Shown here one piece after another: positions 43,373-55,724 of a DNA stretch of 64,000 nucleotides (position 1 is its first letter; every line of letters begins with the position of its first letter). Location: NCBI RefSeq assembly GCF_000381045.1, contig NZ_KB905730.1, positions 62,001 to 126,000 on the forward strand, read 5' to 3'. The notes under the pieces were generated by a model. That model was not told the DNA's origin. It saw only the letters and a list, made by a program, of their open reading frames with translations, and ran no database searches. The DNA is from Thermus scotoductus DSM 8553. GTDB taxonomy: Bacteria > Deinococcota > Deinococci > Deinococcales > Thermaceae. The translations under genes and the position numbers were made by a program.

Positions 43373-43450
43373 GGCTATTCAGGAAGGAGTGGTGCGTCCT
43401 GGCATCTGGCCTTGCTTTCTCTTGGTAAACTGAATGCGGTGCCTGTAGGC

Positions 43451-43569
43451 ACCTCCTTCGGGGCGGGGTGGAAGTCCCCACCGGCGGTGAAAGCCCGCGA
43501 AGCCCCTTTGGGGCCCGACCCGGTGGAATTCCGGGGCCGACGGTGAAAGTCCGGATGGGAGAAGGAGGT
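43451..43569 (+). promoter_or_regulatory. FMN riboswitch (RFN element) of the rib operon
   Basis: The conserved RFN core is clear: GGGGCGGGGTGGAAGTCCCC, ACCGGCGGTGAAAGCCCGCG and, on the 3' side, GGGGCCGACGGTGAAAGTCC then GGATGGGAGAAGG. The closing P1 helix is ACCTCCTTC (43451-43459) with GAAGGAGGT (43561-43569). The 3' strand of P1 contains GGAGG, the ribosome-binding site of ribD, whose TTG starts at 43573. FMN binding, which stabilises P1, would therefore block translation directly. No separate terminator hairpin is visible, so control is probably translational. Confidence 0.95.
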
Positions 43570-43572
43570 CTT

Positions 43573-44706
43573 TTGCGAGAGCTGGACGAGAGGTTCCTTC
43601 GTAGGGCGTTGCAGTTGGCCGAGAGGGCTCGAGGCCACACCCACCCCAACCCCCTGGTGGGAGCGGTGCTGGTGCGGGAGGGCCGCGTCGTGGGGGAGGG
43701 GTACCACCCCAGGGCCGGGGAGGCCCACGCGGAGGTGTACGCCCTGCGCCAGGCGGGCGAGGAGGCCCAAGGAGCCACCCTCTACGTGTCCTTGGAGCCT
43801 TGCAACCACTTTGGCCGCACCCCTCCTTGCTCCTTGGCTCTTCTGCAGGCGGGGGTGGCCCGGGTGGTGGCGGCGGCCCGGGATCCCAACCCTTTGGCCC
43901 AAGGGGGTCTGGAACGGCTTAGGGCCGGGGGAGTGGAGGTGGAGGCCGGGCTCTTGGAGGCCGACGCCCAGGGGCAGAACGAGGTCTTCTTCCACGCGCA
44001 GAAAGAGGGTCGGCCCTTCGTGCTCCTCAAGGCTGCCTTGACCTTGGATGGCAAGGTAGCTGCCGTAAGCGGGGATGCCCGCTACGTGTCCTCGGAGGAA
44101 AGCCGGCGCGTGGCCCAGGCCTACCGCCAGTGGCTTCCCGTGGTGATGGTGGGGGTGGGGACGGTCCTCAAGGACGATCCCTGGCTCACCGTGCGGGAGC
44201 CGGACTTCAGGCCCTTCCCTCTCATGCTGGAGCCCCCGCCCCTCAGGGACCCGGTGAAGGTGGTCTTGGACACCGAGGGCCGCACTCCCCCCACCGCCCG
44301 TATCTTTCAGAAGGGACCCCGGGGGGAGCCTGCCCGCGTGTACGTGCTGGTGGGCAAGGGTGCGCCCAAGGATCGGCTTAGGGCCCTCGAGGAGGCGGGT
44401 GCCCGGGTGGTGGAGCTTCCCCGGGAAGGAGGGAGGGTGAGCCTCGAGGGGGCCTTGCACCTTCTCTTGGAGGAGGGACTGGACGGGATCCTTCTGGAGG
44501 GGGGTCCGAGGCTGGCTGGGGCCTTCTGGGAGAGGGGACTGGTGGACAAGCTGGCCCTCTTCGTGGCGCCCAAGGTGTTGGGGGAGGGGAGGGGGTTCTT
44601 GGAGGGGTTTGCCCTGGAGCGCATGGCCGAGGCCAAGAGGCTGAGGCTCGTCCGCAAGGAGTGGCTTGGGGAGGACCTTTGGCTGGAGGCGTACCCGGAG
44701 GGGTGA
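43573..44706 (+). CDS. ribD: Bifunctional riboflavin deaminase/reductase RibD
   Basis: A 377-residue enzyme for the second and third steps of riboflavin synthesis. N-terminal deaminase: GHTHPNPLVGAVLVREGRVV, zinc motif GEAHAEVYAL and SLEPCNHFGRTPPC. C-terminal NADPH reductase: PFVLLKAALTLDGKVAAVSG, YVSSEESRRVAQAYRQWLPV and GILLEGGPRLAGAFWERGLV. Start TTG at 43573 is preferred because GGAGG lies four bases before it; an in-frame ATG at 43555 has no SD and lies within the riboswitch. First gene of ribD-ribE-ribBA; its stop overlaps ribE by one base (TGATG). Confidence 0.93.
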   Translation: MRELDERFLRRALQLAERARGHTHPNPLVGAVLVREGRVVGEGYHPRAGEAHAEVYALRQAGEEAQGATLYVSLEPCNHFGRTPPCSLALLQAGVARVVAAARDPNPLAQGGLERLRAGGVEVEAGLLEADAQGQNEVFFHAQKEGRPFVLLKAALTLDGKVAAVSGDARYVSSEESRRVAQAYRQWLPVVMVGVGTVLKDDPWLTVREPDFRPFPLMLEPPPLRDPVKVVLDTEGRTPPTARIFQKGPRGEPARVYVLVGKGAPKDRLRALEEAGARVVELPREGGRVSLEGALHLLLEEGLDGILLEGGPRLAGAFWERGLVDKLALFVAPKVLGEGRGFLEGFALERMAEAKRLRLVRKEWLGEDLWLEAYPEG

Positions 44707-45290
44707 TGTTCACGGGATTGGTGGAGGAAACCGGCGAGATCGTGGAGGTCCGGGAGGGGCCTTTCCTCAGGGTCAGGATCGCCGCCAAGGAAGTGCTTTC
44801 TGACCTTAGGGTAGGGGATTCGGTGGCGGTGGATGGGGTCTGCCTCACCGCAGTGGAGGTGGACGAGGGCGGTTTTTGGGTGGAGCTTGCCCGGGAAACC
44901 CTGCGCCGCACCGCCCCCACCTGGCGGGTGGGGCACCGGCCCAACCTGGAGAGGGCCCTTAAGGTGGGGGACCGGCTTGGGGGGCATTTCGTCACCGGGC
45001 ATGTGGACGGGGTGGCGGAGGTGGTGGCCATCCGGGAGGCCCCGGGGGCCAAGGACTACTTCTTCCGACTCCCCCAAGACCTTGCCCGCTACATTGCCGA
45101 GAAGGGAAGCGTGGCCCTAAACGGCGTTTCCCTCACGGTGGCGGGCCTAAAGGGGCAGGACTTCTTCGTCACCCTCATCCCCCACACCCTTAAGGTCACC
45201 AACTTAGGAAGCCTAAAGGTGGGGGATGGGGTGAACCTGGAGGTGGACCTCATCGCCCGCTATCTGGAGCGGCTTGTGAAGGGGGAATGA
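44706..45290 (+). CDS. ribE: Riboflavin synthase, alpha subunit
   Basis: A 194-residue riboflavin synthase that dismutates two 6,7-dimethyl-8-ribityllumazine molecules. The duplicated lumazine-binding domains begin [15 protein letters not shown] and, in the second half, [31 protein letters not shown] and [13 protein letters not shown] mark the equivalent positions of the two halves. Coupled to ribD by TGATG and to ribBA by a four-base overlap. Confidence 0.95.
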   Translation: MFTGLVEETGEIVEVREGPFLRVRIAAKEVLSDLRVGDSVAVDGVCLTAVEVDEGGFWVELARETLRRTAPTWRVGHRPNLERALKVGDRLGGHFVTGHVDGVAEVVAIREAPGAKDYFFRLPQDLARYIAEKGSVALNGVSLTVAGLKGQDFFVTLIPHTLKVTNLGSLKVGDGVNLEVDLIARYLERLVKGE

Positions 45291-46489
45291 TGGAGGGTTT
45301 GGCCAGCGTCAGGGAACTCATGGAGGAACTCCGCCAAGGCCGCCCGGTGATCCTGGTGGACGACGAGGACCGGGAAAACGAGGGCGACCTCATCATGGCG
45401 GCAGAGCACGTGACCCCGGAGTGGGTGAACTTCATGCTCAGGGAGTGCCGGGGGCTCCTTTGCGCGGCCTTGACCGAGGAACGGGCCAGGGCCCTGGACC
45501 TGCCCCTTATGGTGGAGAAAAACCAGGATCCCCAGGGTACCCGCTTCACCGTGAGCGTGGATGCCCGGGGGACCACCACGGGGATCTCCGCTTTTGAGCG
45601 GGCGGCCACCATAAGGCTTCTGGCTGATCCCGAGGCCACCGCCCAGGATTTCCGGCGCCCTGGGCACATCTTCCCCCTGGTGGCTAGGCCGGGCGGGGTC
45701 CTGAGGCGGGCCGGGCACACGGAGGCCACCGTGGACCTTTTGCGCCTGGCGGGGCTTAGGCCGGTGGGGAGCCTCATCGAGATTCTCAAGGAGGATGGCA
45801 CCATGGCCCGGCTTCCGGACCTTTTGGAGTTTGCCGGGCGCCACGGCCTTAAGGTGGGCACCATCGCCGACCTCATCCGCTACCGCCTGGAGAAGGGGGA
45901 CCTCTACGTGAAACGGGAGGCAGAGGCCCTTTTGCCCACCCGGTTTGGCGAGTTCCGCATCCTGGGCTACCGGGATAGCCTCACCGGGGAGGAGCACGCC
46001 GCCTTGGTCATGGGAAGCTGGGACCCTGAGGAGCCCGTCCTGGTGCGCATGCACTCCGAGTGCCTCACCGGGGATGCCCTGCACTCCCTGAGGTGCGACT
46101 GCGGTTTCCAGCGGGATCTGGCTCTGGAGCGTATCTCTAAGGAGGGGAAGGGGGTTTTGGTCTACCTGAGGCAAGAGGGGCGGGGAATCGGCCTTGTGAA
46201 CAAGATCCGGGCCTACCACCTGCAGGACCAAGGCCTGGACACGGTGGAGGCCAACCTGGCCCTGGGGTTCCCGCCGGACCTGCGGGACTACGGGGTGGGG
46301 GCCCAGATCCTCTACGACCTTGGGGTGCGCAAGATGCGCCTCCTCACCAATAACCCCCGCAAGGTGAAGGCCCTGTCGGGTTTCGGCATCGAGATCGTGG
46401 AGCGCATTCCCCTGAGGGCCGGGGACAACCCCCACAACGAGCGTTACCTCCAGGCCAAAAAGGAGAAGCTGGGGCACTGGATGGACTGA
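45287..46489 (+). CDS. ribBA: RibBA: DHBP synthase / GTP cyclohydrolase II
   Basis: A 400-residue fusion supplying both precursors of riboflavin. N-terminal 3,4-dihydroxy-2-butanone-4-phosphate synthase: [20 protein letters not shown] and [18 protein letters not shown]-terminal GTP cyclohydrolase [22 protein letters not shown] with the zinc cysteines, [20 protein letters not shown] and [20 protein letters not shown]. Two adjacent ATGs (45287 and 45290) are both possible. The lumazine synthase gene ribH does not follow and must be elsewhere in the genome. Confidence 0.95.
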   Translation: MMEGLASVRELMEELRQGRPVILVDDEDRENEGDLIMAAEHVTPEWVNFMLRECRGLLCAALTEERARALDLPLMVEKNQDPQGTRFTVSVDARGTTTGISAFERAATIRLLADPEATAQDFRRPGHIFPLVARPGGVLRRAGHTEATVDLLRLAGLRPVGSLIEILKEDGTMARLPDLLEFAGRHGLKVGTIADLIRYRLEKGDLYVKREAEALLPTRFGEFRILGYRDSLTGEEHAALVMGSWDPEEPVLVRMHSECLTGDALHSLRCDCGFQRDLALERISKEGKGVLVYLRQEGRGIGLVNKIRAYHLQDQGLDTVEANLALGFPPDLRDYGVGAQILYDLGVRKMRLLTNNPRKVKALSGFGIEIVERIPLRAGDNPHNERYLQAKKEKLGHWMD

Positions 46490-46500
46490 TGGGGTTCCCT

Positions 46501-46518
46501 GGATGGCCCAGGCCATCC
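46501..46518 (+). terminator. Hairpin after ribBA
   Basis: GGATGGCC-CA-GGCCATCC is an 18-base palindrome starting 12 bases after the ribBA stop. It has no T-run, so it may be a weak or Rho-assisted terminator or an mRNA-stabilising stem. Confidence 0.35.
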
Positions 46519-46527
46519 CAAAGCCTC

Positions 46528-46533
46528 TAGCAT
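46528..46533 (+). promoter_or_regulatory. -10 box at leaderless spacing before the VWA gene
   Basis: TAGCAT ends six bases before the ATG at 46540, with no Shine-Dalgarno between. This is the spacing of Thermus leaderless promoters. No convincing -35 is seen. Confidence 0.4.
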
Positions 46534-46539
46534 GAGGCT

Positions 46540-48657
46540 ATGCTCCGGCTTCTTAGGGTTGGGGTCCTCATCCTACTTTTCTTGGCCTTCCTGGATCCCA
46601 GGTGGCCCATGCCGGGGCGGGTGGTGTACCTTCTGGACTTTTCGCCCTCTGCCCGGGAAAGCGTCTTCGCCTTGGCGGATAGGCTTCCTAGGGATGGGAT
46701 CTATGTGGCCTTTGCGGAGCGGGCGGCGAGGCTTCCTTCGCCCACCGCCCGCAGGCTGGACCTGGGGGAGAGGACAGACCTGAAGGCGGCCTTCCAGGAG
46801 GCAGAGGCCCTGAGGCCGAGCCGCGTGGTCCTGGTTTCCGACGGGCTTTTCGAACCCATTTCAGCCCCCTTTCCCCTGGATGCGGTTTACGTTCCCCCCA
46901 AGCCCCATGTGGCGGTGGAGCTCGTCCCCCCGCCTTACCCCCTGTACGGGGAAACGGTGGGGGTGGGAGTGGTCCTCGAGGCACCCCTCTCCGTGGAGGC
47001 ACGCCTGAGGGTGGAGGGCCCCGCAGGGACCTGGGAACGAAGCCTTCGGGTGGAGGGGCGTAAGAGCCTGGCGTACACCTTCTCCCTTACGGAGAAGGCG
47101 GAGGTGTGGGCGGTGGTGGAGGGTTCCTGGGGCCGGAGCGAGGCCCAGGTGAGCCTCCAACCTGCCGACCGCGGCAGGGCCTTGGTGCTGGGGGACCCGG
47201 CCTTGGCCCGTTACCTGGAGGCCCAGGGCTTCCAGGTGGAGGAAGGCCCTTTCCGCCTGCCCCTCGAGGCCGACCTGGTGGCGGTGGGCCTCGGGGTCTT
47301 GGACCTTCCCGAGGGGGCCCCGGAGGCCCTGAGGAGCTACCTCCGCCAAGGCGGCGGCCTTCTTTTCACCGCCACCCCCAAGGGTCTTTTCTTCGGCGGC
47401 TGGGACCGGGCTTTGCCGGAAGACCTTCCCCTAAAGCCCCTGGGCCGCAAGGGGGCGGCCTTGGTTCTGGTGATGGACGTATCGGGAAGCATGGAGGGGG
47501 AGAAGCTTTCCCTGGCGGTGGCGGGGGCCTTGGAGCTGGTGCGGTCGGCGGCGGAGGAGGACTACCTGGGCGTGGTGCTCTTTTCCTCCACCCATCGGGT
47601 TCTTTTTCCACCCAGGCCCATGACGGAGCAGGGGAAGAAGGAGGCGGAAAGCCTCCTCTTGTCCGTGCGGGCGGGGGGCGGGACGGTCCTGGGCTCCGCC
47701 TTCCGGGAGGCGGTGCGGCTTTTGCAGGGGGTGCCGGTGGAGCGCAAGGGGATCCTGGTGCTCAGCGATGGCCTCATCTCCGACCCCCAAGACCCCATCC
47801 TGGCCCTGGCGGAGGCCTCGGGCCTCGAGGTGAGCGCCATGGCCCTGGGAGCCGACGCCGACCGGGCCTTTCTGAAGGTCCTCGCCGAAAGGGGTGGGGG
47901 CCGGTACTACCAAGCGGCCACCGCCCAGGAGCTTCCCCGGCTTTTCCTGAAGGAAGGGCAGGAGGTTTTCCAGGGGGAGGGCCTGGAGGGCCGTTTCCCC
48001 GTCAAGGCCAGGCTCCATCCCCTGGCCCAGGGGTTTTCCCCACCTCCCCTTTCCGTTCTCCTTCCGGCCCGGGCCGAGCCCTGGGCGGAGGTGGTTTTGG
48101 AAAGCGACGGCAGAGCGGTGCTGGCCCTGGGGGAGAGGGGAGAGGGGCGGGTGGCCGCCTTGGCCACGGATCTTTCCCGTTCCTGGCGGGGCTGGAAGGA
48201 GGCAGCTTCTTTTCTGGGCGGCCTTGCCCGCTACCTCATGGGGGGCAAGAAGGCCATGGCCCTGTACGCCTATCCCGAGGGGAAAGGGGTGCGGGTGGTG
48301 GTTCTGGGCCACCTGGAGCGCCCGCTTTTCCTAAGCGAGGGCCAGGAGATGCCCCTGGTGCCCACGGGGCCTGGGCGGTACGAAATCCAGGCCCCGGCGG
48401 CTCCCGGGGTGCTCCTGGACGGCTCGCGCCGCTTGCCCCTGGCCTTCCCCTTGCCCGGGGAGTGGACCCCCAGGGATGGGAAGCTGGTCCTCAAGACCCT
48501 GGCCGAGGCTTCCCATGGGCGGTTGCTGGCCCTGGAGGACCTGGGGCAACCTGGATCCTCCCCCCTGCCCCTGCGCCCCTATCTCCTGGCCTTGGCCCTG
48601 GCGCTTTTCCTCCTGGAGCGGCTCCTCGAGGCGCGCTCCTTTGCCAGGAAAGCCTGA
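46540..48657 (+). CDS. Membrane protein with VWA domain
   Basis: A 705-residue protein anchored at both ends: N-terminal helix VGVLILLFLAFLDPRWPM and C-terminal helix YLLALALALFLLERLLEA. Between them lie a first alpha-beta domain (VVYLLDFSPSARESVFALAD), an Ig-like stretch, a GATase-like domain (LPEGAPEALRSYLRQGGGLL) and a von Willebrand A domain near residue 310 with intact MIDAS residues ALVLVMDVSGSMEGEKLSLA and GILVLSDGLISDPQ. The arrangement resembles Bat/aerotolerance-type and DUF1355 VWA proteins often coupled to MoxR ATPases, none of which is seen here. It probably binds a partner through a metal in the periplasm or cytoplasm; function unknown. Confidence 0.85.
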   Translation: MLRLLRVGVLILLFLAFLDPRWPMPGRVVYLLDFSPSARESVFALADRLPRDGIYVAFAERAARLPSPTARRLDLGERTDLKAAFQEAEALRPSRVVLVSDGLFEPISAPFPLDAVYVPPKPHVAVELVPPPYPLYGETVGVGVVLEAPLSVEARLRVEGPAGTWERSLRVEGRKSLAYTFSLTEKAEVWAVVEGSWGRSEAQVSLQPADRGRALVLGDPALARYLEAQGFQVEEGPFRLPLEADLVAVGLGVLDLPEGAPEALRSYLRQGGGLLFTATPKGLFFGGWDRALPEDLPLKPLGRKGAALVLVMDVSGSMEGEKLSLAVAGALELVRSAAEEDYLGVVLFSSTHRVLFPPRPMTEQGKKEAESLLLSVRAGGGTVLGSAFREAVRLLQGVPVERKGILVLSDGLISDPQDPILALAEASGLEVSAMALGADADRAFLKVLAERGGGRYYQAATAQELPRLFLKEGQEVFQGEGLEGRFPVKARLHPLAQGFSPPPLSVLLPARAEPWAEVVLESDGRAVLALGERGEGRVAALATDLSRSWRGWKEAASFLGGLARYLMGGKKAMALYAYPEGKGVRVVVLGHLERPLFLSEGQEMPLVPTGPGRYEIQAPAAPGVLLDGSRRLPLAFPLPGEWTPRDGKLVLKTLAEASHGRLLALEDLGQPGSSPLPLRPYLLALALALFLLERLLEARSFARKA

Positions 48658-48686
48658 GCCAGGGTCCAGAGGGCCGGTTCTGGGAG

Positions 48687-48746
48687 CCAGTGCATGGATC
48701 ACACCGGGATGCCGAGTCTTTCTTTAATCTGGAATCCATGCACTGG
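48687..48746. repeat. 13-base inverted repeat spanning a start codon
   Basis: CCAGTGCATGGAT (48687-48699) and ATCCATGCACTGG (48734-48746) are perfect inverted copies separated by 34 bases. The right arm contains the ATG (48738) of the coiled-coil gene, and TAATCT (48725-48730) between the arms could be its -10. The pair may be operator half-sites or an mRNA stem that hides the start codon in read-through transcripts. Confidence 0.6.
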
Positions 48747-49076
48747 GATGATTGGGAGAAGCTGATCCGCCGGGAGAGGGAGCAGAGGCGCCAGGAGGAA
48801 AAGCCCCTCCATGACCGTATCCACCAGCTGGAGGCGGACCTCTACTTTGCCAGGCAGGAGATCAGGCACCTGCAGCGGGAAAAGAAGGAGCTTTGGGAAA
48901 GGTCCCAGGCCGTGGCCCTGGGTACCGTCTTCCCGGGAAGGGAGCTGGAGGAGGTGAAGAAGATCCTGGAAGAAGCCTGGCTGGAGCTGGTTCTGGTGGC
49001 CTCCCCCAAAGCCGAGGGTCTTTCCCGCATTATCGGCCTTTTGGAGCGGTATCTCCTTGGCCGAAGCCCTCGATGA
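48738..49076 (+). CDS. Coiled-coil hypothetical protein
   Basis: A 112-residue, highly charged helical protein (MHWDDWEKLIRREREQRRQE, then DRIHQLEADLYFARQEIRHL). Heptad spacing over residues about 20-60 predicts a coiled coil; a second half (VFPGRELEEVKKILEEAWLE) is amphipathic. No signal peptide and no known family. The ATG lies seven bases after TAATCT and within an inverted repeat. Its last 47 bases overlap the convergent thioesterase gene. A cytosolic scaffold or adaptor is possible, but that is a guess. Confidence 0.65.
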   Translation: MHWDDWEKLIRREREQRRQEEKPLHDRIHQLEADLYFARQEIRHLQREKKELWERSQAVALGTVFPGRELEEVKKILEEAWLELVLVASPKAEGLSRIIGLLERYLLGRSPR

Positions 49077-49518
49077 TCTGCACCAGGACCGCCTCCCCCC
49101 GTACGGTCACCTCCCCGTTGGCGTAGAGTTCGGTTTCCACCACCACCTTCCTCCCCTTCACCTCCTTGGCCCGGCCCACCAGGACCAGCTCGGGCCCCAA
49201 AGGGGTGGGCTTCAGGTAGTCCACCTTGAGGCTGGCGGTGACGAAGCGGAGGGGGTGGGTTGCCAGATCCAGGCCCTCAGCATGGGCCTTGGCGGCGGCG
49301 GCGGTGGCGGTGGAGTGGCAGTCCACCAAGGAGGCGAGAAGCCCCCCGTAGACGAACCCGGGAATGGCAGTGTGATGGGGGCTAGGGGTGAAACGGGTTT
49401 CGCTCTGGCCCTCGTCCGCCTTCCAGTAGGTCTTGAGGTGGAGGCCCATGGGGTTTAAGTAGCCGCACCCGTAGCAGTGAGCCCACTCCGGGGGGTAGTA
49501 AAGCTGGATGGCCTTCAT
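49030..49518 (-). CDS. PaaI-type hotdog thioesterase
   Basis: A 162-residue hotdog-fold protein: [40 protein letters not shown] (the substrate-binding central helix, with the catalytic acidic residue nearby in DCHST) and [20 protein letters not shown]. The family hydrolyses acyl-CoA thioesters, often aryl or short-chain. The ATG overlaps the mutase small-subunit stop as ATGA, so a role in releasing CoA from intermediates of the methylmalonyl pathway is plausible. Convergent overlap of 47 bases with the coiled-coil gene. Confidence 0.88.
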   Translation of the reverse strand: MKAIQLYYPPEWAHCYGCGYLNPMGLHLKTYWKADEGQSETRFTPSPHHTAIPGFVYGGLLASLVDCHSTATAAAAKAHAEGLDLATHPLRFVTASLKVDYLKPTPLGPELVLVGRAKEVKGRKVVVETELYANGEVTVRGEAVLVQIIEGFGQGDTAPKGR

Positions 49519-49934
49519 GCTAAGCCCTGGGCCTGCCAGCGCTCCGGCACCGCCCGTTTCAAGAAGTCCACGATCTCCTGGGTGCTGGTTCCGGGGCCAA
49601 AGACCGCTGCCACCCCGAGTTCTTGCAGCTTGGGCACGTCCTCGTCGGGGATGATGCCTCCGCCAAAAACAAGGATGTCCGAGGCTCCTTGCTCCTCGAG
49701 GAGCCGCTTCACTTCCCGGAAGTAGTGCATGTGGGCCCCGGAGAGGATGGATAGCCCTATGGCGTCCACATCCTCCTGGATGGCCGCGGACACGATCATC
49801 TCCGGGGTCTGCCTGAGCCCCGTGTAGATCACCTCCATGCCGGCGTCCCTTAAGGCCCGAGCCACCACCTTGGCCCCGCGGTCGTGGCCGTCCAGCCCGG
49901 GCTTGGCGATGAGCACCCGTATGCGCCTGTCCAT
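49515..49934 (-). CDS. Methylmalonyl-CoA mutase, B12-binding subunit
   Basis: A 139-residue cobalamin-binding protein: [20 protein letters not shown] contains the DxHxxG motif whose His ligates cobalt; [20 protein letters not shown] and [20 protein letters not shown] complete the Rossmann-like fold. In bacteria such as Propionibacterium this domain is fused to the catalytic barrel; here it is a separate gene nine bases after it, the split form also known from archaea. The start ATG at 49934 is close behind the large-subunit stop. Confidence 0.95.
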   Translation of the reverse strand: MDRRIRVLIAKPGLDGHDRGAKVVARALRDAGMEVIYTGLRQTPEMIVSAAIQEDVDAIGLSILSGAHMHYFREVKRLLEEQGASDILVFGGGIIPDEDVPKLQELGVAAVFGPGTSTQEIVDFLKRAVPERWQAQGLA

Positions 49935-49943
49935 ATGCTAATC

Positions 49944-51599
<1,656 letters not shown>

Positions 51600-51696
51600 G
51601 GGCCCTCCCTTGGGCCATAGTTTACGCTTTTATGCGCCTTTGGAAAAGAGCGTCATGAACCCCTGCCAAAGGGCGGGGGCGCTGGGGGACGGGCCC

Positions 51697-52572
51697 TTAG
51701 TTGCCCAACTCTTTGCGCTCCTTTTCGGGCTCCACGTGGATGGTGACCACCAGGCCGGGGAACTCCTTTTCCAGGGCCCGTTCCAGCTCGTCGCAGAGCC
51801 GGTGGGCTTCCTCCACGGTCATGGACCCCGGCACCACCAGGTGGAACTCCAAAAAGGCCCGGTTTCCCGCCTTGCGGGTTTTGAGGTCGTGGACCTCGAG
51901 GGCCCTTCCCCCCAAGGCCTCGGCGATGGTTTTTCGGATCCGGCCCACCTCCGCCGGGGAGAGCCCCTCATCCATAAGCCCTCCCACGGACTGGCGCACC
52001 AGGCGGAAGCCCATGAGGAGGATGTTCCCCGCCACCAAAAGGGCCAGCAAGGGATCCAGCACCCATAACCCCGTGGCCCACGCAAGGCTTACCCCGGCGA
52101 GAACCCCCACGGAGGAGAGCACGTCGGAAAGCACGTGGTAGCCGTCGGCGGTGAGGGCGGGGGAGCGCAGGCGCCTCCCCTGGCGGAGGAGGTGCCAGGC
52201 GAGAAGGCCGTTGATCAGGGAGGCCAAGAGGCTGACCAGGAGGCCCGGTCCCAGGTCCCCTAGGGGCCTGGGATGAAGGAGGCGGGGGATGGATTCCTTG
52301 GCGATGAGAAAGGCGGTCAGCACCACCAGGACTCCCTCCAGCACCGCGGAGAAGTATTCGGCCTTGCTGTGGCCGAAGGGGTGGGTTTCGTCGGGAGGAC
52401 GCTGGGCGAAGCGGATGGCGAAGAGGGCCAAAAGCGTCGCGGCCACGTTCACCGTGGACTCGAGGGCATCGGAGAGAAGGGCCACCGAGCCGGTGAGGAG
52501 GTAGGCGAAGGCCTTGAGCCCCAAGACGAGGAGGGCGACGACGAGGCTCAACCGGGCGGCGTTTTCGGCCAT
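51697..52572 (-). CDS. czrB: Cation diffusion facilitator, CzrB-like Zn/Cd exporter
   Basis: A 291-residue CDF transporter, the same length as T. thermophilus CzrB. Six membrane helices are visible; TM2 and TM5 carry the metal sites (SVALLSDALESTVNVAATLL and ADGYHVLSDVLSSVGVLAGV). HPFGHSKAEYFSA is the usual loop after TM2, and the cytosolic metallo-chaperone-like domain ends FLEFHLVVPGSMTVEEAHRL, VVTIHVEPEKE. It exchanges Zn2+ or Cd2+ for protons. The ATG directly follows the lysS stop (TAGATG), so it is cotranscribed with lysS and gfh1; a metal-responsive promoter of its own is not evident. Confidence 0.9.
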   Translation of the reverse strand: MAENAARLSLVVALLVLGLKAFAYLLTGSVALLSDALESTVNVAATLLALFAIRFAQRPPDETHPFGHSKAEYFSAVLEGVLVVLTAFLIAKESIPRLLHPRPLGDLGPGLLVSLLASLINGLLAWHLLRQGRRLRSPALTADGYHVLSDVLSSVGVLAGVSLAWATGLWVLDPLLALLVAGNILLMGFRLVRQSVGGLMDEGLSPAEVGRIRKTIAEALGGRALEVHDLKTRKAGNRAFLEFHLVVPGSMTVEEAHRLCDELERALEKEFPGLVVTIHVEPEKERKELGN

Positions 52573-54951
<2,379 letters not shown>

Positions 54952-55350
54952 TTAGCTTAGCCCAAACCGCCCGAGGAGGGGAGGCAAGAGGAGGTAAAGG
55001 CCCACCAGGAGGGCGAAGAAGCTCGCCAAAAGCACCGCCGCTGCCGCCGTGTCCTTGGCCCGCTTGACCAGGGGATGGAATACCGGGCTCACCAGGTCGG
55101 CCAGGGCCTCGAGGGCGGTGTTCATGAGTTCCAGGGAAAGCACCAGGGCGCTAACGAGCAACACCGGCACCGGATTGACCTCCAGCCAGAGGGCAAGCCC
55201 GAGGGCCAGAAGGGCCAAGTAGGCCTCGAGGCGGAAGTTCCGCTGCACCCGCCAGGCGTAGAGAACCCCCTCCCAGGCATAGCCCAGGGAGCGCCAAACG
55301 CCCCTTAGAGGGCGAGGATCCTCTCTTGGACGTGGCGGAAGCCCCGCCAA
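54952..55350 (-). CDS. dgkA: Diacylglycerol/undecaprenol kinase, DgkA family
   Basis: About 132 residues with three membrane helices (LEAYLALLALGLALWLEV, VLLVSALVLSLELMNTALEA, TAAAAVLLASFFALLVGLYL). The catalytic signature is ELMNTALEALADLVSPVFHP followed by LVKRAKDTAAAAVLLAS. Gram-positive-type members phosphorylate undecaprenol for cell-wall recycling. The start is uncertain: TTG at 55350 follows AGGAGGAGGA; an ATG at 55389 would add 13 residues. Either start lies within the end of ybeY. The phoH-ybeY-dgkA order is widespread in bacteria. Confidence 0.85.
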   Translation of the reverse strand: MAGLPPRPREDPRPLRGVWRSLGYAWEGVLYAWRVQRNFRLEAYLALLALGLALWLEVNPVPVLLVSALVLSLELMNTALEALADLVSPVFHPLVKRAKDTAAAAVLLASFFALLVGLYLLLPPLLGRFGLS

Positions 55351-55724
55351 TCCTCCTCCTGTTGGTGGTCGTGGCCGAGAAGGTGCCATAGTCCGTGGGC
55401 CGCCAGGACCAGCACCTCTTCCTCGAGGGGAACCCCTCTTTCCTCCGCCTGCCTCTTGGCGGTGTCCAGGCTGATCCAGATATCGCCCAGGTGGGGGGGT
55501 ACAAAGGGATCGCCGGGTTCGTAGTGGGGAAAGGAAAGGACATCCGTGGCCTCATCCTCCCCCCACCACTCCCGCTTTAGGACCCTGATCCTGCGGTCCC
55601 CGGTGAGGATGACCGTGACGGCCTTGTCCCCCACGCCCAGTTCCTCCATCAGGGCGGAAAGGGCCCGGCGGAGCCTGGGGATGAGGCCCCTTGGCGGACG
55701 CTTATTGGCTACGATCTCCACCAC
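55305..55724 (-). CDS. ybeY: Endoribonuclease YbeY
   Basis: A 139-residue metallo-endoribonuclease used in 16S rRNA 3' maturation and 70S quality control. The zinc motif HGLWHLLGHDH (His-x3-His-x5-His) is complete; the N-terminal part shows VTVILTGDRRIRVLKREWWG and TDVLSFPHYEPGDPFVPPHL. I chose GTG at 55724 (GTG GTG GAG ATC), which overlaps the phoH end by 23 bases and has GAGG upstream; the frame extends further but only into phoH shadow. Confidence 0.93.
   Translation of the reverse strand: MVEIVANKRPPRGLIPRLRRALSALMEELGVGDKAVTVILTGDRRIRVLKREWWGEDEATDVLSFPHYEPGDPFVPPHLGDIWISLDTAKRQAEERGVPLEEEVLVLAAHGLWHLLGHDHQQEEDWRGFRHVQERILAL

Noticed and set aside
47106-49076. A 656-codon forward reading frame
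   Set aside because: Most of it is a Gly/Pro-rich shadow of the VWA gene; only the final 112 codons form a plausible protein.
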